Part shown: in pieces, positions 36,501-48,551 of the stretch
Position numbering within the stretch: position 1 is the stretch's first letter
Layout of the letters: every line of letters starts with the position of its first letter
Translations under genes and position numbers: made by a program
NCBI GenBank assembly: GCA_963556495.2
Contig: OY747709.1
Location: forward strand, 17,035,900-17,099,899
DNA: 64,000 bases
Direction: 5' to 3'
Source: Valencia hispanica
Taxonomy: Eukaryota; Chordata; Actinopteri; Cyprinodontiformes; Valenciidae
Notes under the pieces: generated by a model
Database searches by the model: none
Seen by the model: only the letters and a program-made list of their open reading frames with translations
What the model was told of the DNA's origin: nothing

Positions 36501-38384
36501 CAATAATATGGAGCGAGTTAGGCGGACGTTTTTAAAATATACAAGCTGTCTGCAGGGAGACAAAGCTTGTGTCAACAGCAGCTTGTGTTACGGCTCTCCG
36601 CTCCCCCTCATGTCCTCTGTGGTAACATCAAACAGGTCTCAGCAGCACACTGAGGGAAGTGCCTGATGCTGGAAATGATTATTTTCTCCCTATTATATTA
36701 TCAAAGAAGTTTATTACAGTACCCGGTTCAGGCTGTGTCGTTTGTTTTTTCACAGATCAGGTCTGGAGAGGAGCTTTTAGCCGTCTCATCATGTTCTCAA
36801 ATCCGGACCTAGAAGGCCGTCATGTTGAGAATGTGCCAAAAAACTGGAAAATGAAGGGGCTTGGAGGAGAGTGAGCTTTCAGAATAATCTGCAAAAAGCC
36901 TCATGGTGATTTTCAGAGAAACGGGAACGGAAAGACGCAGGCAGGAGGACCAATATAGACAGAAATTGGAGGATGTGTTTTCTGGTCAGGAACCCATAGC
37001 TAAAATTAGCAAGGATGTAAATTCCTGAGCGTTGCCGGTTCGCATACCCACACATGACACCGAGGGTTGCCAGAAGGACATAACATAGAAAAGAATCAAA
37101 CGTGTAAAAAAACACACAAGGGCAGGGGTGTAGGGAGAGGTCATACACGAGCGGTGCTGTGGTAATGTTTTCTCTTTTCCTTATTTCTTCTTTCAATTGG
37201 CCTCCGCCTGGGGAACAAAGACATCTAACAGGCCACAAGAAGGAGGGAAGAGCCGCGGCCCCCACATACAACAGTCCACAGAAGGGGAGGCTCGGCCCTG
37301 GACGCCAAGCCTTCAACACAATCACCACACATGCTATTGTGGCGTGCAGTAAAGCTCTGGTATGATTCAAATCTCCGGCTAACCCCCCTCTACTCCCACC
37401 ATCATCACTAGGCCTCCATCTCCCCTCCTGCTCTGTCTCTGCCTCCCTGTGTTCCTCTGTCATTTACAGTACTAATGACAAGACGCAAACTTCCACACAT
37501 TGAGCCTGTGTGGAGCGAGGATAATCCCGTTACAGGGCGAAGACACAGACGTAAACCAAACTCCGCTTTGATGCACTCGGATGGGGATTTGCATAAATCC
37601 TAACAGGGCAATCATCAGTTAAACTGTGCCTCTCTGCTCCTGTTTTTCCATTTTGGATGGAAGAAGAGGGTAAAAAAAACAAAAACCTTCATGTGCTGTG
37701 AAACATTGAGACCAATGGATGGTTGGAGATGGAAAATAGTGGAAGGCTTTCTCAGTTTACAGTGGCCACATAAAGCCAGGACTATTTCTGGGCGTCCTAT
37801 TGGTTTAACAGAGGCAAGAACACACAGCCAGCTGAAGTCAAGGACAAAGGCTCACAAGACACTTAGTGGCAAACCCATGTTCCCAGGCTTAAGCTGTGTT
37901 TTCTTGCAACACGGCTGATTAGTTCAATCCTTAGATATTGACATTCCTCCTTGTAGTGTGTGACTCTTATCTGAAGGAGTTCGTTAAAGGCTGTGTAAGT
38001 TGCATCAATCAGTCAAAGCTGATAGTTCCCAGAATGTAAGGCACCAGAGATTTCCCTGTCAGGAGGTCAGAGGGAGTTAGATAAGGCAAGCCGACTGAGT
38101 CAAGGTAAAGAAGGGAGGGAACACAGGGCATGTACAAACCTGCTAGACTCCTGTGCGGTTATATTTTATCGGTGCTTCCAGCAGGTGTGATTCTTGAAAT
38201 ATGAAAAAAAACAAAACAATGCAACTCGTAACCACTGAAAGAGTTGAAACTAACGTGTTGGCTGACATACTGCATCCCCATCAGGGGTTCAGCATAAAAC
38301 CTGTGACCTCTATGTTTTTCAGGGGTTTGGCGATGTGAGAAAAATGAAAAATATCCACCCTGTGACATGAGTCCCCTGTTCCTG
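33591..38384. other. no gene recognised
   Basis: Includes a C run at 33988-34009 and T-rich tracts near 34700 and 34980. The 194-codon minus-strand frame at 36879-37463 is not supported as a gene: it matches no known domain pattern and has no credible splice context. Confidence 0.4.
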
Positions 38385-39215
38385 ACATGTTTAACGCTGT
38401 GCTTCTCCCTCCTTCTGCTCCTGCTTGCTGCTGATCACTCCCACTTGTGCTGCTGCCTAAATAAACTCCTGCTCTGCACTCCCTCAGTGGTGTTGTAATG
38501 CATGTCACAGCCTTTGAGTGGTTCCAAATCAATATTCCTGAACGTACCTGATCTGTTTTCTGCTTCCTGACTATAACCTCTGCCTGCTTCCAGCCAGCAC
38601 TGAGTAACTCTGATTCGGCTCTGAATCCAGTTTCATGTACCTGGACCCTAAATACTGCCTCAGGGATTATGAATCTGTTCTTCCTTCTCTGCCTGCCCTT
38701 TTGCTGCTTTGGTCTGTTTCCCCGACCATTAGGTACTGGATTCTGGAAACTGTGATCACTGATTCATCCTCGGTTTGTCCTGTGAAGAGAATTAGCATGT
38801 TTGGATGGACTTACCCCATCGCCGGCCTTTACGTAATTGTTTCCCGTTTTCAGTGTATAGAGTCTTCCCCTCTATACGATCCACGGGAGAAACAATCCCC
38901 AGTAAACAGACAATCTCTTTTCCTCTGCAGTTACATCTCTCAAGATACACGTTTCCTGTGGTCCAATTCTCCGTGGAGGAGTTTCTTGGACACCACCTTC
39001 GCCAGGTTATCTCTTACTTCCTGCTCCTGCAATATTCCCAGTTTGTCTGCCAAGCAACTCAACTTCTTGTGTGTTCTGTGAAGCCTGACCAGAAGGCAGC
39101 CCCAAATGAGAAGCTGCCAATCACCTTCAACATGCTATAGCTTGTTAATAAATATATATTAACTGTTTCAGGGTGTTAGTCTGAGTTTTGGGTCTGATTC
39201 TTACTTTACCCTAGA
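38385..39215 (+). repeat. possible interspersed repeat ending in an AATAAA-type tail
   Basis: A pyrimidine-rich block followed by AGCTTGTTAATAAATATATA and TGTTTCAGGGTGTTAGTCTG. The arrangement resembles the 3' part of dispersed fish repeats. No ends or coding sequence were proven. Confidence 0.25.
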
Positions 39216-40429
39216 CATAATCAACATCTTGCACAAGAAAGGACAGAGTAGATTTCACTTCTTCTACAGATTTTTCCTTTATGATGTAAATTCTCAGAAA
39301 ACACCCATGTACGAAACAGAAAAAAGCTTTTGCTGTTAGTGTCTTCTGAAGTTTTCATCATTCACTTTGCTGAGTTACTTGCTTAAGTATCGTGATTATT
39401 AGCTAGCAGTAAAAGGAAGTTCATCCTTGAATGACTTTGCCGGAGATATAAAGAAAAAAAAATCCCCCTAGCAGATATATGTGTCAATAGTTCGAAACTG
39501 TCCACAGTTCCCATGTATGAGTTGTCTTCCTGCATGCCTGAGAGCAATGCAATTCTAACTGCAAAGAAATATCTTGCTGTGGATTATTTGGGGGATTAAA
39601 TTAATCTTTACAGTCAGATTGTGAACTGATTTAAGTCCTTTTTTCACTTTAACAAAGACTGAAGAAAACAACCGTCAGTTATTGGAAAGGAACTCATCCT
39701 AAAAGAAAGGAAAGCCAGAACAAGACACAAAAATGTAATCCTCTTTCAAAACATTCCGTCTTCTATTCACATACACTTAAATAGATGCATTCCTCGTGGA
39801 TTATGTAGAAAATGAATGCCTTACATCCGCATATACTCGCTCCAAGAGCAAACATAATCTTACATAAGGATAAATAGCTGCGATGTGTTCTGACATGTCT
39901 TGTAAACCTTTAAATTAATAGAAGTATTAGTCATAACAGATCATCAGGTTTTATGTTCCATGACTCATCCGTATCTGAAAACAACGCCTTGCATGAATCT
40001 TGTTTAAATGCCGGGTTTACCATTGAATTATTCCATTTAAATTAGTCACCAGTTCTGTAGATTTGCCAGTCCTGAAAGGGGCTTCTCATCAAACAGTTTT
40101 AAGAGGCCTGGGAACCTGCTCACAGTGTTGCAACAAATACTGACAGGACAAGAAACACGAGCCAAGTGGAGGAAGACAAGATTCTCTGGATCTCTAAAGT
40201 CATCTCTCATTTCATTAGGAAACTGTTTAAATATCGCAGAGCTGACATGTGAAGGGTTCTTATCTCACACATATTATAGTTCAAAATACTCGATATCTTC
40301 CTTCCTGTGGGTATGAATTTCACACTCCATGAAACGCAAGGGATTTTCTATAATCATTTACTGCGTTATCTCCACCAGTGACCTTCAGGGAATTCATTTG
40401 GACTTCATGGATCTTAATATTACTCCGGC

Positions 40430-40676
40430 TTCCTCCCACAGTCCAAAAAGATCACTGTTAGGTTAATTGGTCTCTCTAAAATTGCCCTTAGGTATGAGTG
40501 TGTGCGTGCATGGTTGTTTGTCCTGTGTGTCTCTGTATTGCCCTGCGATGGACTGGCAACCTGTCCATGGTGTACCCCAATGAATGCTGGAGCTAGGCAC
40601 CAGCCTGTCGCAACCCTGCATAGGATGGATGAGTATAGATAATTGATGGATGGATGGATGGATGGATGGATGGATC
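40430..40676 (-). repeat. dispersed GGAT-tailed repeat, copy 2
   Basis: Minus-strand copy of the repeat at 26585. Plus-strand landmarks are GGCTTCCTCCCACAGTCCAA, GCCCTTAGGTATGAGTGTGT, GCGATGGACTGGCAACCTGT and GCAACCCTGCATAGGATGGA. It ends in seven GGAT units (about 40648-40676). Confidence 0.8.
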
Positions 40677-40819
40677 TTAATATTTCATAGCTTAAGTTAG
40701 AGTAGGTGCCACATTATTTAATTATTTCAAAAGTTTTTCATTAGTAATGCAAGTAAAGCAGGCATAAAAAAAGAAGGAATTATGTTGCCCTTTCAAAATA
40801 AAGCTTGAAGATATACATA

Positions 40820-41240
40820 CCGGACAAACAACCAATCCAGGCACACATTCATACCTAAGGGCAATTTAGAGACTTAGATTTAGACCAGTTAACCTAACAG
40901 CCATGTTTTTGGACTGTGTGAGGAAGCCAGAGTACCCAGAGGGAACCCACGCATGCACAGGGAGAACATGCAATCTCCATGCAGAAAGACCCCCAGGCCG
41001 GGATCTGAACCCAGGCCTTCTTGGTGCAAGGCAACAGTGCTACCAACTGTGCCACTGTGCAACCCAAACAGGAATTTATTTATCTAATAAATCAAAATGT
41101 ATGCTCAACAAAATACTGCGATGGACTGGCGACCTTCCAGGGTGTACATTGCCTCTCGCCCCGTGACTGCTGGAGATAGACACCAGCCCCCTGCAACCCT
41201 GCATAGGATGGACGGGTATGGAAAATGGATGGATGGCTCA
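40820..41240. repeat. dispersed GGAT-tailed repeat, copy 3, made of two opposed pieces
   Basis: The first piece (40820-41070) is on the plus strand, with CCTAAGGGCAATTTAGAGAC, GGGAACCCACGCATGCACAG and GCAACAGTGCTACCAACTGT. The second (41108-41235) is inverted, with GCGATGGACTGGCGACCTTC, CCCTGCATAGGATGGACGGG and a short ATGGATGG end. The inverted layout suggests two insertions or a rearrangement. Confidence 0.75.
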
Positions 41241-42610
41241 AAAAATATGTTTTTATTGTAATTTAAGTAGTAAGTATATTTTAGAGTTCTTTAAGGACTT
41301 TAAAGACCTAAATATTCATATATTCCTGAAATTGAAAAGGGTACGCTTCCTCTAATGTCAAGGTTAAGTTCATGAGTAAAAACAGTTCTAGTCATTTAAA
41401 TATTTTGCTATTACAATCAGATCATCTAAATTCGTCGCAACAACAGCTGTCAGAGTCACTGGATATGTCTTCTGCATGGATACGTATGTGATTTGCATGC
41501 CTCGGTTGTTTAATTTCCAGGATATACCGAAGCACTCATGTTTATTTCAGGTTCCATCTTCCGAATTAAAGTCCCTCAGTCACTGTTTGTGCAAGCCCAG
41601 GTGGAAGTATAAACATCCTGGCACCGTGAAAATAATAAAAAAGCCTTTAGTCTGCCCTGTAGTGAAATAGTAATACAACAGCCTTTGATAAATTCAGCTT
41701 GAGACTTTATTCATTTGCCAAAATGCAATCTTGGGCAAGAACAGTTCAGAAATAAAAAAGAAAAGAATAATGGCTTTGTTTATGTTTGTTTTTTCTTCTT
41801 ACTATTTTAATTAAGGCTTAATGAGCAACCTCCAATTACAAACCCAGCTCAGTGTTTATCAGGATAAATAAATAACAGTTTAAAAATAAATACACTATTA
41901 AATACAGTATAAAACAGTAGACAAAAAGAGAAGAATTTGCTAAGTAAGGAGGCGTTTGCTCATAAATGAAGGAAGTTTTGGAAAGTCGTGAGATCAGAAC
42001 AACACACAAAAAAAGCATTTCGGCAATATGATTAATACTGGATACTATACAAAATTTACAAAATGCAACTTCAACCAATAAACCCAGATATAAACAAAAA
42101 AATAAATCCCTTTAAAAAAAAATTTGGTTTCTGAGCTACAAAAGAATTACATATTTAACAACAAAGTAAAAATTCAAGTAAAAGAAGGCAACGTCAGTAA
42201 CACACAAGATTTGCAGTCATGGATTAAGAGCACAGGGGTTTCAACTACAAACTACTTGCTACATAGAAGAGCCGCTTTATTTAAAGAGAAAGAGGCAGAC
42301 TCGTATTTATCTTCCACAAAGAGGCACTTTAAAAAGCTCTTTAAAACGTCTGGAATGAGTCAAGCAGCTCATTCTTAAAGCATTTCATTTCAACCTGTCA
42401 ATAACTCACTCTAATTATGATTGAATGCTTATAAAGACGGTGACAAAATGAAAAACAGTAAAACTGCAAACCAAACTGTTTTTAAGATGTTTTTTTTTCT
42501 TCTTTTGGCTAGTGTATGAGCTTTTTTCTTGGATCATATTTCTTTTTGACTAGTTTAGCTGAATTCCAACTTAAACTCATTTCAATCTCACAAATTCTGA
42601 CTTTCACGTA
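41241..42610. other. no gene recognised; possible end of epha2 3' UTR
   Basis: AT-rich, non-repetitive. It holds several AATAAA matches on the minus strand, including 41707-41712. Confidence 0.3.
41707..41712 (-). promoter_or_regulatory. candidate poly(A) signal for epha2
   Basis: AATAAA on the minus strand, in the context GAATAAAGTC, about 2.4 kb past the epha2 stop. The interval is AT-rich and contains a Tc1 fossil (42611-43292). Other AATAAA matches exist closer to the stop (for example near 42276), so the true 3' end cannot be decided from sequence. Confidence 0.25.
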
Positions 42611-43292
42611 CAGTGCCAAGCTATTAATATCCTTAGATTTGTTCACAATATTGCAAATTACGAACACAAACGTGTATGCATTTCATTGGGATTTTATGTG
42701 ACAGACCAACACAAAGTAGTGAATTATTGCAAAGTGGAAGTGGAAGGATAGACAGTTTTCAACCTTTACAGACCCCTTTTACTTCGATATCTCTAAATGA
42801 AACCCAGCAAATGGCATTAAAAAGACCAAGGAACAAACCAAACAGGTCTGGGATAAAGTTATAGCCAAATTTAAAGAAGGTTCGATTACTAAACAAAATG
42901 GAATGGAAGCATAGCAGCAGAAATCTATCTCTCAGATAGGGGAATCTGTTGAGGTGGGTCCCCTTGTTGCCAGATAGTTATAAAAAGTACTCTTTGCTGT
43001 TTTCTCCAAACAATGTAGAGGACTCAGTAAACAGGTGAAAGAAGGCAAACACTACTGGCCTACATGCAAAGCTTTGTGAGGTGGGAAGCTAATAGCACAC
43101 ACCGCCCCCAAAAAAACACATTCCCCACAAGGAAACATAGAGGTGGCAGTGTCATGCTGTGGAAATGCTTTTCTTCAAAATAATAATTTTCCTTTCACTT
43201 CAAATGTATGATTCAGTGTCTTGGTCTATTTCATGACATCCCAATAAAAAGTGACAAAATGCAGAATGGTTCAGAGAACATAAATATTTTGC
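42611..43292 (+). mobile_element. decayed Tc1-like transposon, internally deleted
   Basis: The left TIR relic starts CAGTGCCAAGCTATTAATAT and includes GGGATTTTATGTGACAGACC. The middle has AAAAAGACCAAGGAACAAAC (transposase start) and GAGGTGGCAGTGTCATGCTG. The right TIR relic has GACATCCCAATAAAAAGTGA. No open frame. It lies just downstream of epha2 in the opposite orientation. Confidence 0.7.
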
Positions 43293-44121
43293 CCATTTTT
43301 GGTTGTAAATGCCCTTCTTTGTTTGCAATCTGACAATGTGACTGCAATATGACAAAATTGAACATGAGTTCAAGTGCTATATTAGAGAATCTTAATCAAA
43401 ATGTTTTTTTTTGTGGTTTTTTGTAACAGTTAAATGTGAAAAAGAAATGTAAAAAAAACTTAATTTGTAAAAACATTTAAAAAGTACCTAATCAACTGTT
43501 GTAGTTGTAATCAACTATAAACATCAACCATAGGATCGTAGCTTAATTTCTGCACAGGGTTGGAAGGAGGCTAGAAATAACACAGGTCCTGTCATTAAAA
43601 AAATAAAATCTAAATCTGGACCAGCTCAAGCTCATTTCCGCCTCTCGATGTTCCGTCCAGTTAGAAGACGGGGCAGAGTGCCAATCAGAGACAGATTCAG
43701 AGACATCGGCACCAGCCATGATGTGAACCATGACTGGACTCTGCTGCTCAATTATAAAAGTTCTCCCTGTTTGCTTGATTCAAACTTCATAAAGCTGAAG
43801 CAGGAAAGGAAAATGGCCACAAATGGATGAGTAATAAATTCTATCTGTAAGGAAGACGATATAGTACAAAAATAGCTATTTAAACATCCAAAGTCTACTT
43901 GAAACATCTGTTGTTGGGTATGTGCTCCATTTCCCTGTGGTAAAACAAAAATCTAGAAATCTAGAACATACAGTAAATCTGTCTGATTGATTTGGCCCAT
44001 AGGTTGGCACATTTTCTCTTGGTGCTGCTGATCCAATGCCGTCCCTGCAGAGATGCTCCAGCTCAGCTTGGAGTTCAAAGGGCTGCCTGTGTCCAATTTT
44101 ACATCCCTTTCATTCAGACGA
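43293..44121. other. probable epha2 3' UTR or downstream flank
   Basis: Directly follows the epha2 stop on the minus strand. No coding or repeat feature recognised. Confidence 0.4.
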
Positions 44122-44230
44122 TCACACCGCAAACACGCTCAGGGTGCTGGTCTGGTCCTTTAAGCCCAAGATGCTGTAGGCTATTCTCTTCAAATGGCCG
44201 GGCAATCTCACCCCAATGTTCTTAATATCC
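44122..44230 (-). CDS. epha2: epha2 exon 17 (end of SAM, C-terminal tail, stop)
   Basis: The exon contains 109 coding bases ending in TGA. It reads [20 protein letters not shown], then [15 protein letters not shown] and stop. The acceptor is CTCCTTCACAG. The C-terminal FAV has the hydrophobic-x-hydrophobic form of a class II PDZ ligand, so a PDZ-binding tail may be kept, although its residues differ from the mammalian end. Confidence 0.95.
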
Positions 44231-47200
44231 CTGTGAAGGAGAGACATGACAGTGTTCACGAAGAGCTGGAAACAGATTTTCACTGTGGCCTTGTTCCAAC
44301 AGTTTCCACATGCATCCTTCCTGCCTCCCAAGCCTTGGAGTAATCACTGACTCATTTAAAGTGATGAAATGCCAGCCTGGAGCTGAATACATTCAGGTCT
44401 AGCTTAAAATCAGAACGGCTAGGTGGGGTGCGTTGCGAGTTTGCTCTCTGCCGAGGTTCAACTCATCTTCCACAATAAAGGGTTTACTGGGGGGTTCACT
44501 TTGCTCAAGCACATGCAGAACCTGCAAAAGCCCTGCATAAACACCAGTCCAGAGTCAAAGCCTTAATTACAGCTTTAATTACTTAACGAGGATTCTCCCT
44601 GTTGACCATGAATCACTTTGTCTGGCAAGCAGAGGGTGGATCGTAAATGACTGGTGGTTTCCAGAGAGTGCTACCAGATGCCCTGGGATGGAAACAAAAA
44701 TAACACCATGCTGCACGACAAACACTTCAAAAGGGTTTGTCTCGGCTTTGTGTTCCAGCCATCTTCCCGAGGATCAGGAGTTAGTTACATATATGTTTAG
44801 AGTAGAAGAAAAATCTCGTGGCATGAGATCTCATGACATTAACGTTTTTATATTCCTTGTCTGACTCGCAAAGCATTAGTAGAGTAAGTAAAGCTGTCAT
44901 TATGAGCACTGAATATGAGGCTGAGGGTTGTAGGCTCAAAATTTTGTTCCATCTATAAATAAAACTTTATTTTGAATTGAGAAAGGAGGTAGTTCAGGAG
45001 TTGTAGTTGGGTGGTAAACATTGTCACCTAATAGGCATAATGCACCATAACTATTTATTCTCAAAAAAGCATTATTTAAAAAAAAAAGTGCTTGCAATTT
45101 AACAAACTGAGTATGAGATAGAGACTAAACGTGAGTAAAGAACACCCTGAACATGATTAGAGCTACAAGTGAACTTTTTTTCTGTCAGTTTTTGTTTTTT
45201 TTAATTACACATTTCCAACCCTCCTGACCAGCCGGAGTGACCTTAGGAAGACAATGTGACCTAGTTGAATCTGGATATATTTTTTTTCTTTTAGCTGCTA
45301 AGGCTAAAACTTGAGTCACGGCCGGATGAGCCGGCGGTGGCTTCTCACATCCATAAATAATTAGCAAAGGGGTGAACATCTTCTAAGAACTACATAATCA
45401 AAACACAATTTTAAATTTACGACCCCATCATTCATTTCTGAAAACACAAGAGGTTTTGTGGCACAAGACCTTTTGATGTCAAAACGCCACAATATTTTTT
45501 TTTATCAAAGTGAAGTCTTTCTTTCGGGGGTGCTGTCCAGTACCTGTCAGCAGCTTTTCATCTTGTAAAGTAAGTGTAAATATGTTATTAAAAGTGTAAA
45601 ACGTGTGATTAAGACTCCTACGTTGAAGAAAGAAAGCGAGTCTTCTATTCCTAAACAATGAGAACTTCTCATTCAGCTGACTGACAACACTTTACCATTT
45701 TTATAAGGTGCGGCAGCATTTTCTCATACTGTGCCAAAAAAAATAAACAGTGAGATAATTACAAAATTCCAAGCACTGTAAGAATACTGCTACTAGCTAC
45801 AGTAGCTAGCTATAACTAAAATCTAAAATTTATGGACTGTTCAAACCCGAGCTGGATTTAAAAAAAATTATATATCTCTATTTTATTTACGAAAACAAAA
45901 AGACGCTATTTCATTGCTTTTATTGGCGATAGGACTACCTTTGAATAAGACGAGCATAATTTTTTTGTTACTATTACAAACCAATCAAAGCAAAGATTCT
46001 GTTCTGGTCAAACATTCTTTAAAACACAGTTTGGGGATTTTTTTACCCTCATCCAGTCTTGTTCTCATGGATACACACCTAAACACGTACAATGGCACAA
46101 AAAGGTGGCTTCTTTTTAGCTTTGTGGTTAGAACTCTCTCTGTCCTCTATTATTCCTCCCACGGAACTTTAAATTATGTGTTTCACCAAGGCTTTTTTTT
46201 TCTTTTCCCAAAGGGTTGCGCCTGTTTGGGTAAATTGCCTCCTGCAGGACTCCTACACATCAAGGAAGGTGTAATTGCCTTAAACTGCACTGTGAAAACT
46301 TCAGGGGGCACACCAGCGCACCTCTTCAGTCTCTTAGGTCTTTAGATCAAGTCGATCTATTTCAGTTCCAAGTCGATCTTTTTCTACTTGGCTATGCACC
46401 TTGCTGCTCTCATTTAATTTTGGAGAAGCCACAAAAGGGCTTTTGACCTAAACAAGCAAAACGGGTGGTTTTTAGGGGCTCCGGCAAAACTGCTGGCCTA
46501 TGTGTGTCTGGGTTGAGGGCAGGATGAGAATTGAGAGCGCAAAGCTGAATAAGAGCAACAGAAACCACAAGCCCACCCCAAATGTGCCCACCGCTCATTC
46601 ACTCCATTAGATTTCCCATTTGAAAGTTTTTCTCAAGCTTTAAACAAGTTTAAAAAATAGGTACAAAGCTATTCAGTTGTACGTGATTCCTTAACTAAGG
46701 AAAACAAATATATTAGGTGCATAACTTTTTGTTGTTTTTTTTGTCAAAAAAATGCATACCATTAAATAAAAATGCTGATTAATGTGTTGTCACTAAAACT
46801 GGCACTCACTCGTTCTTCATCTGCAGGACCTGGTCCATGGTGATGACCCCAGCACGGGCGAAGTTCTCGCTGTACTGGCTCATCTTGATGGACTCGAGCC
46901 ACTCTGACACCGACCTGAAGGGAGAGCCGTCTGAGCCGCTGGTACTGGGCAGCCGGATGGATACGCTGGGAAAGAAGAAGCAGATCAGAACGTTAGAGGT
47001 AATAATTTACACGCTTTCCCACAAGAGATGGATGACTGAGGTCTGTAATCACTGTGCTGGAAACCAGTTGGTGATAAAAAAAAAATGTAAAACCGGTTGG
47101 GGGAGTCAGGGTGAGAGGTGATTAAGATATGAGGATGACATCCCTTTGTTCTTTCTCTGTCTTTGGTGTTTGTCCTCTTTGTCAAAAGAAAAAAAAAAGT

Positions 47201-48464
47201 TTTCATTCAGAGAAGCAAAAACAAAAGAGGCATGTGTAGTGTGTACTAACCCTTTTATCTTGCACCCTCACTTGACCTGAACTACTTCACTATTTTTTTT
47301 AATTTGCAGTTGCTTAAATTCCCTATTTTCTTTATTAATGACAGAGTTTTTATTCATGATAAACTAAAACTCAGACAAAAGCTTAATTTATAGCTGTGCC
47401 ATAAAGATCTTTGACAGAAGCTGGTTTCATTTTGAGAGTTACTATACACTGAGTCAGTGCCAGAAACAAAAAATTATTACATTTGCCTGATAAATAAATA
47501 AATCTTACCGTGGATCAAAATCTGCAATGGTTTTTAGTGAGTCTGGGCTGCGCAGGAGCTTGTCCAGCAGACTGACGATGTCTCCGAAACGCGGCCTCTT
47601 GGAGCGATCCTGAAGCCAGCACTGAAGCATCAGCTGGTAGACCGCCGATGGACAGTCCATGGGTGCTGGCAGTCTGAAAGCCTCATTGATGGCCTTCATC
47701 ACCTGTTGACAGTTTATCAGGTACATTTTAAAATCTTGCCTAACTGGCACCATTTCAAAGAAGATCTCAGGATCTTTACTGCCTAAATGATTCGAGAAAT
47801 GAAGACTTACCTCGTGGTTACTCATATCCCAGTAAGGTCTTTCCCCAAACGCCATGACCTCCCACATAACAATGCCGAAACTCCAGACATCACTAGCCGA
47901 GGTGAACTTCCTGTAGGCTATAGCCTCTGGTGCTGTCCAGCGGATGGGGATCTTTCCTCCCTGTTCAAGAAAAAAACATCAAGTCAGAGAAGCTAATACA
48001 AAAATTAAAGATTCATAAACAAAATCTTGCAAAAATCATAATTTGGTGAATGCAAAACTATTAATGCTTCTTGAACTTTTTCACATTTTATCATGTCATA
48101 GCCACAACTTTCTGTCATTCTTGGATTGGGTGTTGTGCTGAGGAAACCAGTCCAGATGGTGTGGTCCTATATTACCTCAGCTCATATTGTACTCATTTTA
48201 CATCGGACGTTTAAGCAAATGATAACATTCACAGAGTTATTACATGATTTGCACACTAACAGATGATTAAGACTTTCTAATTGATAGATATTTGAAATAG
48301 TGCTGTCAAAAGATTAAAAAAATTAGAGAGTAATTAATTATTTAATTAATTACTTAATCTCACAAATATCTGTTTTAATCCCACCAAATTATTGCAGAGA
48401 AATGCCCTTTTCTTGAGGTATTTTCATTTAAATTCATTACTAATATTGTGGAAGACAAAACGAT

Positions 48465-48551
<87 letters not shown>

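Noticed and set aside
36879..37463. 194-codon minus-strand frame
   Set aside because: No known domain, no pattern of conserved motifs, odd mix of composition, and no splice or promoter context. Treated as chance in GC-richer DNA.
37159..37463. GC-rich stretch considered as a CpG island or promoter for fam131c
   Set aside because: CpG density is not clearly high and no first exon with a credible start and donor was found nearby.
38635..39081. 148-codon plus-strand frame
   Set aside because: It lies in a likely dispersed repeat with a poly(A)-signal-like tail and shows no protein features.
42124..42378. 84-codon plus-strand frame downstream of epha2
   Set aside because: It overlaps the likely 3' flank of epha2, has biased AT-rich codons and no recognisable motif.
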